Below the pieces are notes generated by a model. The model was not told the DNA's origin. It made no database searches and saw nothing but the letters and a program-made list of their open reading frames with translations. Position numbers and translations under genes: made by a program. DNA of 64,000 bases from Candidatus Neomarinimicrobiota bacterium (GTDB lineage Bacteria > Fidelibacterota > JAANXI01): assembly GCA_021734025.1 (NCBI GenBank), contig JAIPJS010000003.1, positions 312,700 to 376,699 on the forward strand, read 5' to 3'. Positions within the stretch are counted from its first letter, which is position 1, and each line of letters begins with the position of its first letter. Positions 17,784 through 27,626 of the stretch are shown here, piece by piece.

Positions 17784-19958
17784 CTACCGCAGGAAAGCGT
17801 CAGTTAATCCACCGTCCACCGGGATAATATGTCCGGTAGTCCGGGAGGACTTCGATGAGACCAGATAATAAATCGCTTCGCTGACATCCTGTGGACGCAT
17901 CGGGGCGTGGGTCAGAGTTGATTCCGCGTAGTACTCTGACAGTTTATTAATCAGCGATTCCGTGCTATCATCCGGATCAAATCTCACGTTATATTTCTTC
18001 AGACTACTGATCACCCTTTCCCGCGGAAACATTGAACTGCCGTCCACAACACGTGCCGGGCTAACGCCATTAACGCGAATATTCGGGGCATACCGGATCG
18101 CCAGCTCCCGTATTAGGTGGTTCACCGCAGTCTTACTTACGTCATACGGCTCGGATCCCGTTTTCGGCACAACTGCATTTGCGGAACTGGTGAGCAGAAT
18201 CACACCTTCAGTGCCTTGTTCTTTAACGATAGAGTTAAATTCGTCTGTCAGGATATAATTTCCGGTCACATTCGTTCGCAGCGTTTTATCCCACAATTCG
18301 TCGGCAAAATCGCCGTTTTCGTCCGGATAAGCGATCATGGCGGCTGTATTAATGAGGATATCTACACCGCCAAACTGGAGTACCGTCTTCCTGAGGGCGC
18401 TCCGCACGGATACCCGATCCGTAATATCAATCTGAGCGCTGTCGGACAGTTCTTTGCCATGCGTATTCTCCATCTGCTGGTGGGTTGCTTTTGCCAGGTC
18501 GCCGTCCAGGTCTGCCACCATCAGATGACCGCCTTCTTCAACCAATTGGTCGCAGGAATCCCGGCCGATGCCGCTGCCGGCGCCAACAACCAGTAAAACT
18601 TGCCTGGCTAACTCCTGCTCCGGAGGCTGGCGTTTGAGTTTGGCTTCTTCGAGCGCCCAGTATTCTATACGAAAGGCTTCTCTGGGAGTGAGAGCCACGT
18701 AGTTATTCAGCACCTGATCTTCGTTGATATCCTCGTCGATTTTACCGTCATCCAGGGAAGTAGCGCCTTCCATGACGTGAATGGCGTTGACGTAAAATTC
18801 GCCGGTTACGCGGGCTTCCTTTTTGTTCTTTCCAAAAGCAAGCATCCCAATACCCGGAATAAGAACCACGCGGGGATTTGAATCACGCATGGCAGGGGAG
18901 TCCGGCTCCTTGTTTTCCTCGTAATAGGTCTTGTAATCCACGCGGTACTGCTTCAGGCCGGATTCAATGGCGGACTTCAGGCTGTCAATATCGCCTGTTT
19001 CGGGATTCCAGTTGACATAAAATGGCCGTACCTTGGTGCGGATAAAATGATCAGGGCAACTGGTTCCCTGAAAGGCCAAAGCTTCCGCATCTTCACTGTT
19101 GACAAACCTAAGGACATCCGGCAGATCCACAAACTCTCCAATGACCATGTTTTCACTGCCGACCCGGCCGCGAACAAACGGAAAAACTGCTGCAGCAATA
19201 TCTTCCCGATCATCACGGGAATCAAATTTTTGTCCACTAAAAAGATCATCGCCCTTTTCTTCCATTTTTTCATTAATGAACTGTCCCATGGCGTCAATGA
19301 TTTCAATGGTGCGCCTGTAGCACGCGTACTGCTCATCCCCCCAGGTATGCAGACCGTGGGAGGCCATAATCACGCCCTCCGCATCCGGATTTTTATTCAG
19401 GGCATCCTCCAGCATCGTTGCCAGGTGATAACCTGGACGCTCCCAGGGAAGCCAGATCAAATTGAATCCAAACCGGTCGTTGAATTCCTGCAGCATCCGC
19501 TTACCATTGGCAGAGGCTGCCAGAGCGATTGCCCAGTCCGGATGGGTGTGATCCACATGTTTGTAAGGGGTGAGCCCATGAATCGGTGTGTCGATAGAAG
19601 CAGGGCGGTCGTTTAAACCGAAACGGCATAGGGGGTAGTAATCTACCATCTCATCTTCATATTCTCTCCCGCGATACCGATCACGTAATGCACGAAATTT
19701 ATCCATATAGAGCCGGGCAAATCCATCGCGCTTAATGGAACCGAGATCGCCACCACTACCTTTAACCCAGAGGACTTCCACTTCTTCGTCGGTCACCGGA
19801 TCACGCTGCATCACTTTCGAGGAAGTATTCCCGCCACCGAAGTTGGTGATCCGCAGATCTGATCCAAGCAGGTTTGACCGGTACCGGAGTATCTCCGGTT
19901 GGTCCAGATCCTGTACATATTCATCATCCCATTTGTCTTCAAGGTATTCCAGCTTCAT
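17784..19958 (-). CDS. Bifunctional rhamnulose-1-phosphate aldolase / short-chain dehydrogenase
   Basis: 724 residues. Residues about 1-430 are a class II aldolase domain with the metal-binding 'THPDWAIALAASANG' and 'GVIMASHGLHTWGD' histidines. Residues about 455-724 are a short-chain dehydrogenase with the nucleotide motif 'VVGAGSGIGRD' and the catalytic 'YDVSK' near residue 603. The family splits L-rhamnulose 1-phosphate into DHAP and L-lactaldehyde and oxidises the lactaldehyde to L-lactate. GGAGA precedes the ATG. It sits between a second aldolase and rhaB. The L-lactate it makes is the substrate of the Lut proteins encoded downstream, so the whole route is present in one run. Confidence 0.92.
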   Translation of the reverse strand: MKLEYLEDKWDDEYVQDLDQPEILRYRSNLLGSDLRITNFGGGNTSSKVMQRDPVTDEEVEVLWVKGSGGDLGSIKRDGFARLYMDKFRALRDRYRGREYEDEMVDYYPLCRFGLNDRPASIDTPIHGLTPYKHVDHTHPDWAIALAASANGKRMLQEFNDRFGFNLIWLPWERPGYHLATMLEDALNKNPDAEGVIMASHGLHTWGDEQYACYRRTIEIIDAMGQFINEKMEEKGDDLFSGQKFDSRDDREDIAAAVFPFVRGRVGSENMVIGEFVDLPDVLRFVNSEDAEALAFQGTSCPDHFIRTKVRPFYVNWNPETGDIDSLKSAIESGLKQYRVDYKTYYEENKEPDSPAMRDSNPRVVLIPGIGMLAFGKNKKEARVTGEFYVNAIHVMEGATSLDDGKIDEDINEDQVLNNYVALTPREAFRIEYWALEEAKLKRQPPEQELARQVLLVVGAGSGIGRDSCDQLVEEGGHLMVADLDGDLAKATHQQMENTHGKELSDSAQIDITDRVSVRSALRKTVLQFGGVDILINTAAMIAYPDENGDFADELWDKTLRTNVTGNYILTDEFNSIVKEQGTEGVILLTSSANAVVPKTGSEPYDVSKTAVNHLIRELAIRYAPNIRVNGVSPARVVDGSSMFPRERVISSLKKYNVRFDPDDSTESLINKLSEYYAESTLTHAPMRPQDVSEAIYYLVSSKSSRTTGHIIPVDGGLTDAFLR

Positions 19959-20106
19959 AATTCAAATCTCCATAATTATGCTTTGCGACAGAGTTAATAT
20001 GTTATTTAATAGTTCCTGTTTTACTCTATATAACGCAATGAAGTCAGGTGGTTGCGTATGAAATTGATGCTTTTGTCATTTTTTTCCATATCATTCGCAA
20101 ACACAG

Positions 20107-20880
20107 TTATGTTTGTTTCCGAATTTGTTGTTGCCGGTATTTTTCATCTAAACGATTGTGGATTTTCTCGACTTCGCCTGGAGTCATAAATTGTATTTTC
20201 CCATGGATTGCAGCACCATTGAATACAGCTGCGGCTTTATTTGCCATCTGTGTGGCAGAAAGCACACCGTTGGCAGTTTCACCGACGGCAATGAGCCCAT
20301 GGTTTTTAATCAGGAGTATCTTTGGTGTAAAACCGTTATCCCGGATAAATTGATCCCAGGAATTCCGAATCGCTATCGCAAGATCAGCACCAGGGTTTAC
20401 GTAATCAAGCAGGAGGGATTTCGGGCCGCAGCAGACTATTTCGTCCGGAAACAAACGCCGGGATGCAAACAGTTTCGCTGCCGGGGAACAAAGAATTTTA
20501 TTGACTTCAATAGGATGTGTATGTCCGACAAAATTGACGCCAGGTTGCCGGAGTAGCCATGCGTGGAAGGTTGATTCCACTGAAGGTTTTAACGCCTTCG
20601 GATCATTTCTGGATTCCAATAGGGTAACCTCAGTCTCTTCCTCTGAAGCATTATTGTCCAGGAGTGATAGTGTTGTTTCAAATCGTGTGGCTACCAGGTG
20701 CTCCGGCTGGAGGGTGCGTAATTCGGTCCCGCTGGCCCTCACCAGGAACAGATTTTCATCCAGTTGAGCAGAACTGTTTCCTTCGCCAAGTATGGTGAAT
20801 CGATGAGCAGGATTGCCCAGCTGATGGGACATCTCCAGTAGGTCGGAGCGAATTTCTTCATATCTGGTAGAATCAATCAC
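20107..20880 (-). CDS. Class II aldolase/adducin family protein, likely L-fuculose-phosphate aldolase
   Basis: 257 residues with the class II aldolase fold: 'HRFTILGEGNSSAQLDENLFLV' region near residue 25, 'FVGHTHPIEVNKIL' with zinc-type histidines, and 'ILLIKNHGLIAVGET'. It uses a GTG start, 53 bp after fucI. FucA-type enzymes split L-fuculose 1-phosphate into DHAP and L-lactaldehyde. Together with the bifunctional aldolase downstream there are two aldolases here; the simplest reading is one for fuculose phosphate and one for rhamnulose phosphate. The substrate assignment is inferred from position, not from active-site residues. Confidence 0.8.
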   Translation of the reverse strand: MIDSTRYEEIRSDLLEMSHQLGNPAHRFTILGEGNSSAQLDENLFLVRASGTELRTLQPEHLVATRFETTLSLLDNNASEEETEVTLLESRNDPKALKPSVESTFHAWLLRQPGVNFVGHTHPIEVNKILCSPAAKLFASRRLFPDEIVCCGPKSLLLDYVNPGADLAIAIRNSWDQFIRDNGFTPKILLIKNHGLIAVGETANGVLSATQMANKAAAVFNGAAIHGKIQFMTPGEVEKIHNRLDEKYRQQQIRKQT

Positions 20881-20933
20881 TATAAATTCTCAGTCGTCGC
20901 ATTCGCTGTTCGTATAAATTCACCTTAACCCGG

Positions 20934-22745
20934 TTACCCGTAAAGCGGCCCAAAATTGTCACATGCTCTGTAGTCTGCGCCTTCAGGATGTGCAGTGCCA
21001 AAAGCATTCCATCCGCTAGGACGGAATATTCGCGATTCGTCCACATTGTGCATATTCACCGGGATCCTGAGCAGGGAAGCGAGGGTAATCAGTTCGTCCC
21101 CGATATGCCCGTAGCTGATGGCGCCGTGATTCGCGCCCCAGTTATACATCACGGTATATACATCTCTGAACGCTCCGGATCCTGTCAGGTTGGGTGCAAA
21201 CCAGGTCGTGGGCCAGGTCGGATTCGTACGGTCGTTTAATACCGAATGGATATCCTCCGGCAGGTCAACCGCGTAGCCTTCAGCAATCTGAAGAACCGGG
21301 CCTAACCCTTTCACGATATTCAGTCGCGACATGGTTACTGGCATTTCGCCGCGGGTCAGAAATTGGGAGGAAAATCCGCCACCGCGGAAATACTCCTGGA
21401 CTGCAGGGCACCACTTTGTATTGTCCAAACACGCTTTAACCTCATCACTGGAAATATCCCAGAACGGCTTCATTGCCGGTTGATCGTCAATTTCGAGCTG
21501 GCCCGTGCCATCCAGCGTAGCTGAACCGGAGTTAATGAGATGGATAATACCATTCTCAGCGGGGCCTTTCAGTTCTAGTCCGGTGACTCGTTTCACGGAA
21601 GCAGGGCTCCAGTAAGTGCGGACATCCGCAAAAATCTGTGCCGTATTGGTTAATAAATGACCAAATAGCATTACAACGCCGTTCAAGCTGTCGTTTTCCG
21701 TTGCCATCAGATACGGTTCCCTGATCCCGTTCCAGTCGAATGAGCTGTTGAGTATGGCTTCCATAAAATCACCGTTGGGGAAGTGATCCGTCCACTGCCG
21801 CTGTCCCTGGAATCCAGCCAGAATGGCGTTATGGCCCATGGCTTCCTCGCCGTAACCGAATTCCCGGAGGCGCGGATTCCCGACCATCAGATCTCTGGCA
21901 ATCATTGCCATCTTCGTCACGGTCTCCCAGGTAGCATCCTTTTCTTCGCGCGAAAGTTGGTGTTTCGGGGGATTGACGTCCTGTCCTTCTTTGCAATATT
22001 CATGAACCCAGTCAATTGCCCGCTCAAATTCCTCAGGATCATATATTTCTTCTTCAAGCCGCCTGGTGAGTTCTGACATATCCACCGATTCGTTCCGCAT
22101 ACCGAGATAATCCTGGAAAAAATCTTCCTGGACCATAGAGCCGGCGATCCCCATGGAAGCGCCACCGATCGAGAGATAAGACTTCCCGCGCATCGTTGCA
22201 ACTGCCAGTCCAGCCCGGGCGAAGCGGAGCAGTTTATCACGCACATCCGACGGAATAGTGGTGTCACCTTCATCCTGAACATCCCTGCCATAGATGCTAA
22301 ATGCCGGTAGTCCTTTTTGGTTATGACCGGCCAAGACGGCGGAGAGATACACCGCACCCGGCCTCTCCGTGCCGTTAAATCCCCACACCGCTTTTGGCGT
22401 ATGCGGATCCATATCCATGGTTTCCGTGCCATAGCACCAGGAAGGGGTGACGGTCAGGGAGGCACCGACGCCTTCCCGCTGAAATTTTTCAGCAGCCTGC
22501 GCTGCTTCGGCGACTCCACCGATGCAGGAATCAGCAATTACGCATTCTACTGGTAGCCCGTTGGAATGCCGGAGGTTGTTCGATAAAAACTCCGCCGCAG
22601 ACTCAGCCAGTGCCATTGTTTGTGATTCCAATGATTCCCGAACACCACCACGTCGGCCATCGATGGTAGGTCTGATCCCGATTTTAGGCATCGAACCCTG
22701 TAATCGTTTTCCTGTCTGGACTTCCATATTTTTAAATTCACTCAT
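20934..22745 (-). CDS. fucI: L-fucose isomerase
   Basis: 603 residues, the usual FucI length. '[21 protein letters not shown]', '[19 protein letters not shown]', '[17 protein letters not shown]' and '[20 protein letters not shown]' are FucI blocks; the C-terminal '[20 protein letters not shown]' holds conserved metal-site residues. The Mn-dependent enzyme converts L-fucose to L-fuculose; D-arabinose is often a second substrate. AGGAAA precedes the ATG by 6 bp. It starts the second block of the catabolic run, with a 505-bp gap upstream that could hold its own promoter. Confidence 0.95.
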   Translation of the reverse strand: MSEFKNMEVQTGKRLQGSMPKIGIRPTIDGRRGGVRESLESQTMALAESAAEFLSNNLRHSNGLPVECVIADSCIGGVAEAAQAAEKFQREGVGASLTVTPSWCYGTETMDMDPHTPKAVWGFNGTERPGAVYLSAVLAGHNQKGLPAFSIYGRDVQDEGDTTIPSDVRDKLLRFARAGLAVATMRGKSYLSIGGASMGIAGSMVQEDFFQDYLGMRNESVDMSELTRRLEEEIYDPEEFERAIDWVHEYCKEGQDVNPPKHQLSREEKDATWETVTKMAMIARDLMVGNPRLREFGYGEEAMGHNAILAGFQGQRQWTDHFPNGDFMEAILNSSFDWNGIREPYLMATENDSLNGVVMLFGHLLTNTAQIFADVRTYWSPASVKRVTGLELKGPAENGIIHLINSGSATLDGTGQLEIDDQPAMKPFWDISSDEVKACLDNTKWCPAVQEYFRGGGFSSQFLTRGEMPVTMSRLNIVKGLGPVLQIAEGYAVDLPEDIHSVLNDRTNPTWPTTWFAPNLTGSGAFRDVYTVMYNWGANHGAISYGHIGDELITLASLLRIPVNMHNVDESRIFRPSGWNAFGTAHPEGADYRACDNFGPLYG

Positions 22746-23250
22746 TCTCTGTTTCCTGGTCTGCCTATAACTAGGTCGGTGGCTTGAAAAAGGGCGTTAG
22801 TGCCTCTTCTGTGAATGAGCAATAAAATATTCGATTTTGGACAGGGATACAATCAAAATGGGGTACCAGCAGCCTATCCTTATCCGCCCAGGTAATCGGG
22901 ACAAACCGCTGGTTCTCCCATCTTGAATAATATGTGATCGTTTTATTGGGTTGTTCCTAAAAACCTCATTCGCAGTGCAATTTACCGGCCTTAACTAAAG
23001 AATTAATTGAACCAGGAAATTCACTGTAGATAGTTTAGGCCGGATTGAATTATGTAACCTTGAATCTTTGTAATTTTAATAAATAATGTCACCTGAGTCA
23101 ACAAAAATGAAATAAATTGTATCATGAATTATGGCGTTATGATACAAAAACGACAGGTATACCATACTGCCGGAAATCTGTAACTCTGCAAATATTCCAG
23201 ATGGCTCAGGAAGCAAGGCGGGGATGTTTTGAGGGATGGGCTCTAAATTA
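22746..23250. other. 505-bp gap upstream of fucI with long inverted repeat
   Basis: No credible gene. CCGGCCTTAACTA (22985-22997) and TAGTTTAGGCCGG (23031-23043) form a 13-bp inverted repeat with one mismatch and a 33-bp spacer, about 240 bp before the fucI start. It could be a pair of regulator half-sites or the terminator of the upstream rhamnose block. I see no T-tract and cannot choose between these. Confidence 0.45.
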
Positions 23251-23439
23251 TCAGGTGTCCGCCGGATCAGAGTTGGCGAAATATGCCAGTCCGCCGGAAA
23301 TACCAAACCAGACCAGAGATGACCAGAGCATCCAGGACTTCACCTGGGGCAAGTCAAAGGTTCCGGCCAGGTAGAGCACAGATGGGAGTAAAAGGACAAC
23401 CAGAGACAACCATGCAAGTGTTCGAAAAAAGGTAACCAT
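23251..23439 (-). CDS. Small membrane protein next to sugar permease
   Basis: 62 residues with two hydrophobic stretches ('LAWLSLVVLLLPSVLYLAG' and 'WMLWSSLVWFGISGGLAYF'), so probably a two-pass inner-membrane protein. It begins 15 bp after the stop of the NCS1-like permease, in the same direction. The spacing suggests co-transcription and perhaps a link to the transporter. Function unknown. Confidence 0.6.
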   Translation of the reverse strand: MVTFFRTLAWLSLVVLLLPSVLYLAGTFDLPQVKSWMLWSSLVWFGISGGLAYFANSDPADT

Positions 23440-23454
23440 TTATGAACCTTTCGA

Positions 23455-24876
23455 TTATGTCGCTACATTCGGTGAATAATTTCGTTGCATAAGTTTGCTC
23501 AGCCCGAGAAATGCGAAAATGGCGAAAATCCATCCCGGAAGACTGACAAAGTAGATCTGGATGCCGGCGTAGCGGATCAACACGACACACAGAACAAGCG
23601 CCAGCAGCCACGTGAGTCCGGCCGCCCAGTTAAAGGAATTATTGAACTTTAATGCAAATTCGGACTGGATACCGGCTTTCCTTGAGAGCCAGAAGTCAGC
23701 AAAAATGACGGCGCCCATCGGCATCAGAAGCATGCCGTACAATGCTACGAAGTCGAGCAGTTTCATGGCGACCGCCGGAAACATTCCGGCGATGGTTGCC
23801 AGCAAGCCGGTCGCCAGGGTTACGCGGAATCGCGGCCATTTGGGGACGATAGCCTGAAAGGCGAGTCCGGCTCTGTAAATTGTGGGATTCGCCGTTGTCC
23901 AGCCGGCAATAATAACACACAAAATACCGGCAAGCCCTGCTGCCTTATATGCCAGTGGACCCGGCAGGACGTCCGTGTTGCCCGGCGTTTGGTATAACTG
24001 TAGCGCGTACAGGATAGCGGCGGATATCCAGGCCATAAAGTGACCAACATACATACCGGCTGCCGAGGCCACGCCATACCAGGTTTTCTTGGCAAACCGC
24101 AGTACGGACAAGTCCGCCATACCCAGATGCATCGCCAGGTTGGTAAACCATGAGAAAAACAGGACATGCCAGAAGGAGAATTTGACTTGTCCCGGCAGGG
24201 CATCACCACCGGTCCAGATATGGTTCTCTGCGAGATCCCACAGGTCTCCGATACCGTTTATCGTCACGCCGGAGACGTCAATAAACTGTTTGAGGCCAAT
24301 GAGACCGAAAGCCACAAAGACCAGTACCATCCATGGGGAAGCGATGTTTGCAAACTTCGCCACCACACGGTATCCGTACGCGGCTACGATGGAAATGACT
24401 GCACCTACTGCAAAAACAGCAATAATCCATCCGAGACTGTTGGGATACAAATCGTTTAATCCCGGCATGGGAAAGTCGATCCAGACACCGATGGCCGTGG
24501 CAGAGACCGTAATCATCGCGCCAGCCAGGAAACAGAACATTATGCCATTCGCCAAATTATATATTACGACGAGTTTTTTACCGCAGATACGCTCCAGCTG
24601 ATAATACAGGGTGAGTCGGGCTCGGGTTGCAATCGGTGAAGTAAATAACACCCAACTGAGTACAGCGAGGGCGTTGCCAAGCAATAACCCGAAAATCAAA
24701 TCAAACGCGCTGACTCCGGCGGCAACAAAGAGCGGACCAAGCATGAGTTCCGTACCGGCACAGTGCTCTCCGGCATACATCCCAATAAAGTGCTTAAAGC
24801 CAAGCTGGGCCTTCGCCGGAACGGGCTCGCGTTCAAATTCCAGGTCTGGTGACGTTGAGTGTTCGAGATCTACCAT
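23455..24876 (-). CDS. NCS1-like (purine/cytosine permease-type) transporter, probable L-rhamnose uptake
   Basis: The start is set at 24876, where GAGGA precedes ATG and the protein begins 'MVDLEHSTS'; the frame is open to 25008 but that part overlaps rhaA and has no family character. 473 residues with about 12 membrane segments. 'GMYAGEHCAGTELMLGPLFVAAGVSAFDL' (quoted in two parts here as EHCAGTELMLGP and AAGVSAFDLIFG) and 'ANPTIYRAGLAFQAI' are like the NCS1 cytosine-permease family. Encoded 32 bp after rhaA and followed by a small membrane protein. Co-location points to uptake of L-rhamnose rather than a nucleobase, but this is inference. Confidence 0.75.
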   Translation of the reverse strand: MVDLEHSTSPDLEFEREPVPAKAQLGFKHFIGMYAGEHCAGTELMLGPLFVAAGVSAFDLIFGLLLGNALAVLSWVLFTSPIATRARLTLYYQLERICGKKLVVIYNLANGIMFCFLAGAMITVSATAIGVWIDFPMPGLNDLYPNSLGWIIAVFAVGAVISIVAAYGYRVVAKFANIASPWMVLVFVAFGLIGLKQFIDVSGVTINGIGDLWDLAENHIWTGGDALPGQVKFSFWHVLFFSWFTNLAMHLGMADLSVLRFAKKTWYGVASAAGMYVGHFMAWISAAILYALQLYQTPGNTDVLPGPLAYKAAGLAGILCVIIAGWTTANPTIYRAGLAFQAIVPKWPRFRVTLATGLLATIAGMFPAVAMKLLDFVALYGMLLMPMGAVIFADFWLSRKAGIQSEFALKFNNSFNWAAGLTWLLALVLCVVLIRYAGIQIYFVSLPGWIFAIFAFLGLSKLMQRNYSPNVAT

Positions 24877-24908
24877 ATTCGTCCTCGCAATTTTGACAGT
24901 GGTAGCGG

Positions 24909-26177
24909 TTATTGTCGTTGACTGAGTATCGTTCGTTCGTATTCTTTGACCTTGTCTAGCCAAGCCATGCGGGGCGGAACATCTTGTTGCCGACAGAAAT
25001 AATCCCAAACAGCGCCGAATGGCAATGACTTCATAGTTTCAAAGAGTGCCAGGCGTTCAGTCTTGTTCGCGTCCAGCTCCAGTTGTGCCAAATAATTATG
25101 GGGCTCAAGCAACGCTTTGAGGAGAGCCTTTTGTACAGCCCTGGTGCCAACAATCCAGGCGGCAAGGCGGTTCACCGTCGCATCAAAAAAGTCCAGACCG
25201 ATATTCACTCTGGATAGATATTCGCCTCGGATAATCCCTTCGGCAATGAGACGCAGCATATCATCCTGGATCACGATATGATCGCTGTCCCAGCGGACCG
25301 GCCGGGAAATATGCAGCAACAGCTCGTCTAAAAAGGTGAGTATGGCAGAAATTTTATCGCCAACCTGTTCGGTGGGATGAAAATGTCCGGAGTCCAGGCA
25401 GAGGAGGGTATTGTTTTTGAGTGCATAGCCTAGATAAAATTCGTGAGAACCCACGGTATAACTTTCGACGCCGATGCCAAACAGTTTGCTCTCCACAGCA
25501 TCCTTCATATGGGCCGGATCGATATTTTCCGCGAAGACCGCATCCAGTGATCCGGCCAGGTGTTCTCTGGGACCCTTCCTATCATACGGCAAATCTTTGG
25601 AGCCGTCAGGGATCCAGACATTCACAACACTCGGTGTCCCGAGGGCCTTACCCATGGCTTCGCCGATTTTCCGGCAAGCTTTGCCGTGCTCAATCCAGTA
25701 GTCCCTGACCCTGGCATCCGGGTGGCTGAGCGTAAGGCCATCCTTCACCATCTCATGGGCAAAGAAGGTCGGATTAAAATCCAGGCCAATCCCCAAGTCC
25801 TTAGCCCAGTCGATCCAACGGGAAAAATGTTCGGGCCCAATCTCATTTCGCTCGGGGGCGCCTTCCTGGAAATCCCCGTAGATTGCGTGCAGGTTAAACC
25901 GGTGAGTCCCGGGTATCAGCGACATGGCTTTCCGGGCGTCGGCCCGGAGTTCATCCGGTGTACGTGCCCGCCCAGGATAGTTTCCCGTCACCTGTAAACC
26001 GCCGTCGCCGATATCGGCTAATGACTCAAATCCCTGGACGTCATCACCCTGCCAGCAATTAATAGAAATCGGAATCGCCGCCAGGGTTTCTAATGCCTGT
26101 TCGACGTCTACATCCAGTTCAAAATAGGCTTCCTTCGCATACTGGAAACTTTGACGCACCTGTTGATCTGTATCCAT
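24909..26177 (-). CDS. rhaA: L-rhamnose isomerase
   Basis: 422 residues, the usual RhaA length. GGAAGGAAT lies just before the ATG at 26177, five codons inside the longest frame. '[17 protein letters not shown]', '[10 protein letters not shown]', '[18 protein letters not shown]' and '[18 protein letters not shown]' with metal-binding Asp and His are RhaA blocks. It converts L-rhamnose to L-rhamnulose using Mn2+. First gene of the - strand catabolic run and divergent from the pectate lyase gene, a sensible pairing because rhamnose is a backbone sugar of rhamnogalacturonan in pectin. Confidence 0.95.
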   Translation of the reverse strand: MDTDQQVRQSFQYAKEAYFELDVDVEQALETLAAIPISINCWQGDDVQGFESLADIGDGGLQVTGNYPGRARTPDELRADARKAMSLIPGTHRFNLHAIYGDFQEGAPERNEIGPEHFSRWIDWAKDLGIGLDFNPTFFAHEMVKDGLTLSHPDARVRDYWIEHGKACRKIGEAMGKALGTPSVVNVWIPDGSKDLPYDRKGPREHLAGSLDAVFAENIDPAHMKDAVESKLFGIGVESYTVGSHEFYLGYALKNNTLLCLDSGHFHPTEQVGDKISAILTFLDELLLHISRPVRWDSDHIVIQDDMLRLIAEGIIRGEYLSRVNIGLDFFDATVNRLAAWIVGTRAVQKALLKALLEPHNYLAQLELDANKTERLALFETMKSLPFGAVWDYFCRQQDVPPRMAWLDKVKEYERTILSQRQ

Positions 26178-26414
26178 AGGAATTCCTTCCACCAGAAAGA
26201 GTTAGTGCTATGCCTGATAAGATATGTATTGAAAATGCGGGCGGATATTCGACAATTAAAATCGTTTAACAGGGGAAAAAAAGCAACTCATAATTCCGGA
26301 GATGGATATAAAACCCTGTCGACGAGAAATTTCTGGAATATGGCGGGCCTCCGGATTATTATTAACTTTAAATTTCCGATTATACAAACCAGGAATCCTG
26401 TAAAGGTTTCAATT

Positions 26415-27566
26415 ATGAACTACCAAAGATGGAGTTTCCCCTGTTCCTCCGCCAGATTATTTACCGGAATGGCACTGAGCATTTTCCTTTTAATTTCGGT
26501 TCCGTTGGGGGCAGAAGACGATACCAGCCGCACGACCACACCGGTCAGCCTGGAGATGTTTGGCGACGGAATCCATCATTGGAAACTTGAGCATGAAATT
26601 GATTATCCGAGGTACGATCCGTCGGAGTTCGTGAAAATTGCGGATAACTTGCTCCAATATCAGAATGAGGATGGCGGCTGGCCAAAGAACATCGACTGGC
26701 TCGGCAAACTGGATGCGGATTCACTCCTCAGTTCCTACACGGAGCGCTACCGCCGGAGTACCTTCGACAACAGAAATACCTATCCGCAGATTGAATATCT
26801 GGCCAAGGTGTATACGAGAACCGGATTTGACCGCTTCAAGGATGCCACTCGGAGGGGAATTGAATATGTCCTAGGGAGGCAGCATGCGAACGGTGGTTGG
26901 CGTGGTTGGGATGTCGACGCTATTACATTTAACGATGACGTCATGACCGGCATCATGAACCTGTTGCTTGATATCTCACTTGAAAAGTCGTTCTATTCCT
27001 GGCTCGATGATTCAACCAGGTCAAATGTTGATACGGCTTTAGAGCAGGCTATTGATGTCACTCTGGAGTGCCAGATAGAAGTCAACGGTATGAAGACTGT
27101 CTGGTGTCAACAACACGATCATGAGACTTATGAACCGGTGAAGGGCCGATCGTATGAGTTGCCGTCAAAAACCGCATGGGAGAGTACATCGGTTGTCGAA
27201 TTTTTAATGCGATTGCCAGAGCCGAGTCAACGGGTTATTCATTCTGTGGAAGCAGCCATAGCATGGTTCGAAAAATCCAGGATTCGCGGGATTAAGGTGA
27301 AGGAGGTAACCCGTATTATGGACGGTGAAGAGCAGCGGGACAGGATTGTAATGGAAGATGCATCTGCGCCACCGATCTGGGCGAGATATTATGAGGTGGA
27401 GACCAACAGACCGTTTTTCTGCCGGCGCAGTGGGGAGAAGGTGTACTCACTGCAAGAAGTGAATCATGAACGGCGAATCGGCTACGACTGGTACGGCTAC
27501 TGGCCACAGGAATTGTTGGAGAAGCAATACCCGGCGTGGCGGGAAAAACACGATTTGCCGGATTAG
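26415..27566 (+). CDS. Secreted pectate lyase (polysaccharide lyase family 10-like)
   Basis: The start is set at 26415 (AAAGG upstream), which gives a signal peptide ending near 'VPLGA|ED'; the longer frame from 26151 overlaps rhaA and lacks family character. 383 residues. 'NLLQYQNEDGGWPKNIDW', 'NRNTYPQIEYLAKVY', 'LGRQHANGGWRGWD' and 'YDWYGYWPQEL' are typical of PelA/PL10 pectate lyases, which cleave polygalacturonate by beta-elimination with Ca2+. It shares the 237-bp divergent region with rhaA and is followed 60 bp later by an esterase gene, so the pair may de-esterify and cleave pectin. Confidence 0.9.
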   Translation: MNYQRWSFPCSSARLFTGMALSIFLLISVPLGAEDDTSRTTTPVSLEMFGDGIHHWKLEHEIDYPRYDPSEFVKIADNLLQYQNEDGGWPKNIDWLGKLDADSLLSSYTERYRRSTFDNRNTYPQIEYLAKVYTRTGFDRFKDATRRGIEYVLGRQHANGGWRGWDVDAITFNDDVMTGIMNLLLDISLEKSFYSWLDDSTRSNVDTALEQAIDVTLECQIEVNGMKTVWCQQHDHETYEPVKGRSYELPSKTAWESTSVVEFLMRLPEPSQRVIHSVEAAIAWFEKSRIRGIKVKEVTRIMDGEEQRDRIVMEDASAPPIWARYYEVETNRPFFCRRSGEKVYSLQEVNHERRIGYDWYGYWPQELLEKQYPAWREKHDLPD

Positions 27567-27626
27567 TTATCATTCTGCGTAAAGGTTGATCGATATCTAT
27601 AATTCATAAAATATAGGACGTCCCCT

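Noticed and set aside
24877..25008. 44 extra N-terminal residues on the NCS1-like permease
   Set aside because: They overlap the rhaA gene, carry no family similarity, and a good Shine-Dalgarno marks the internal ATG at 24876.
26151..26414. 88 extra N-terminal residues on the pectate lyase
   Set aside because: They overlap rhaA in antisense and would bury the signal peptide that starts at the ATG at 26415.
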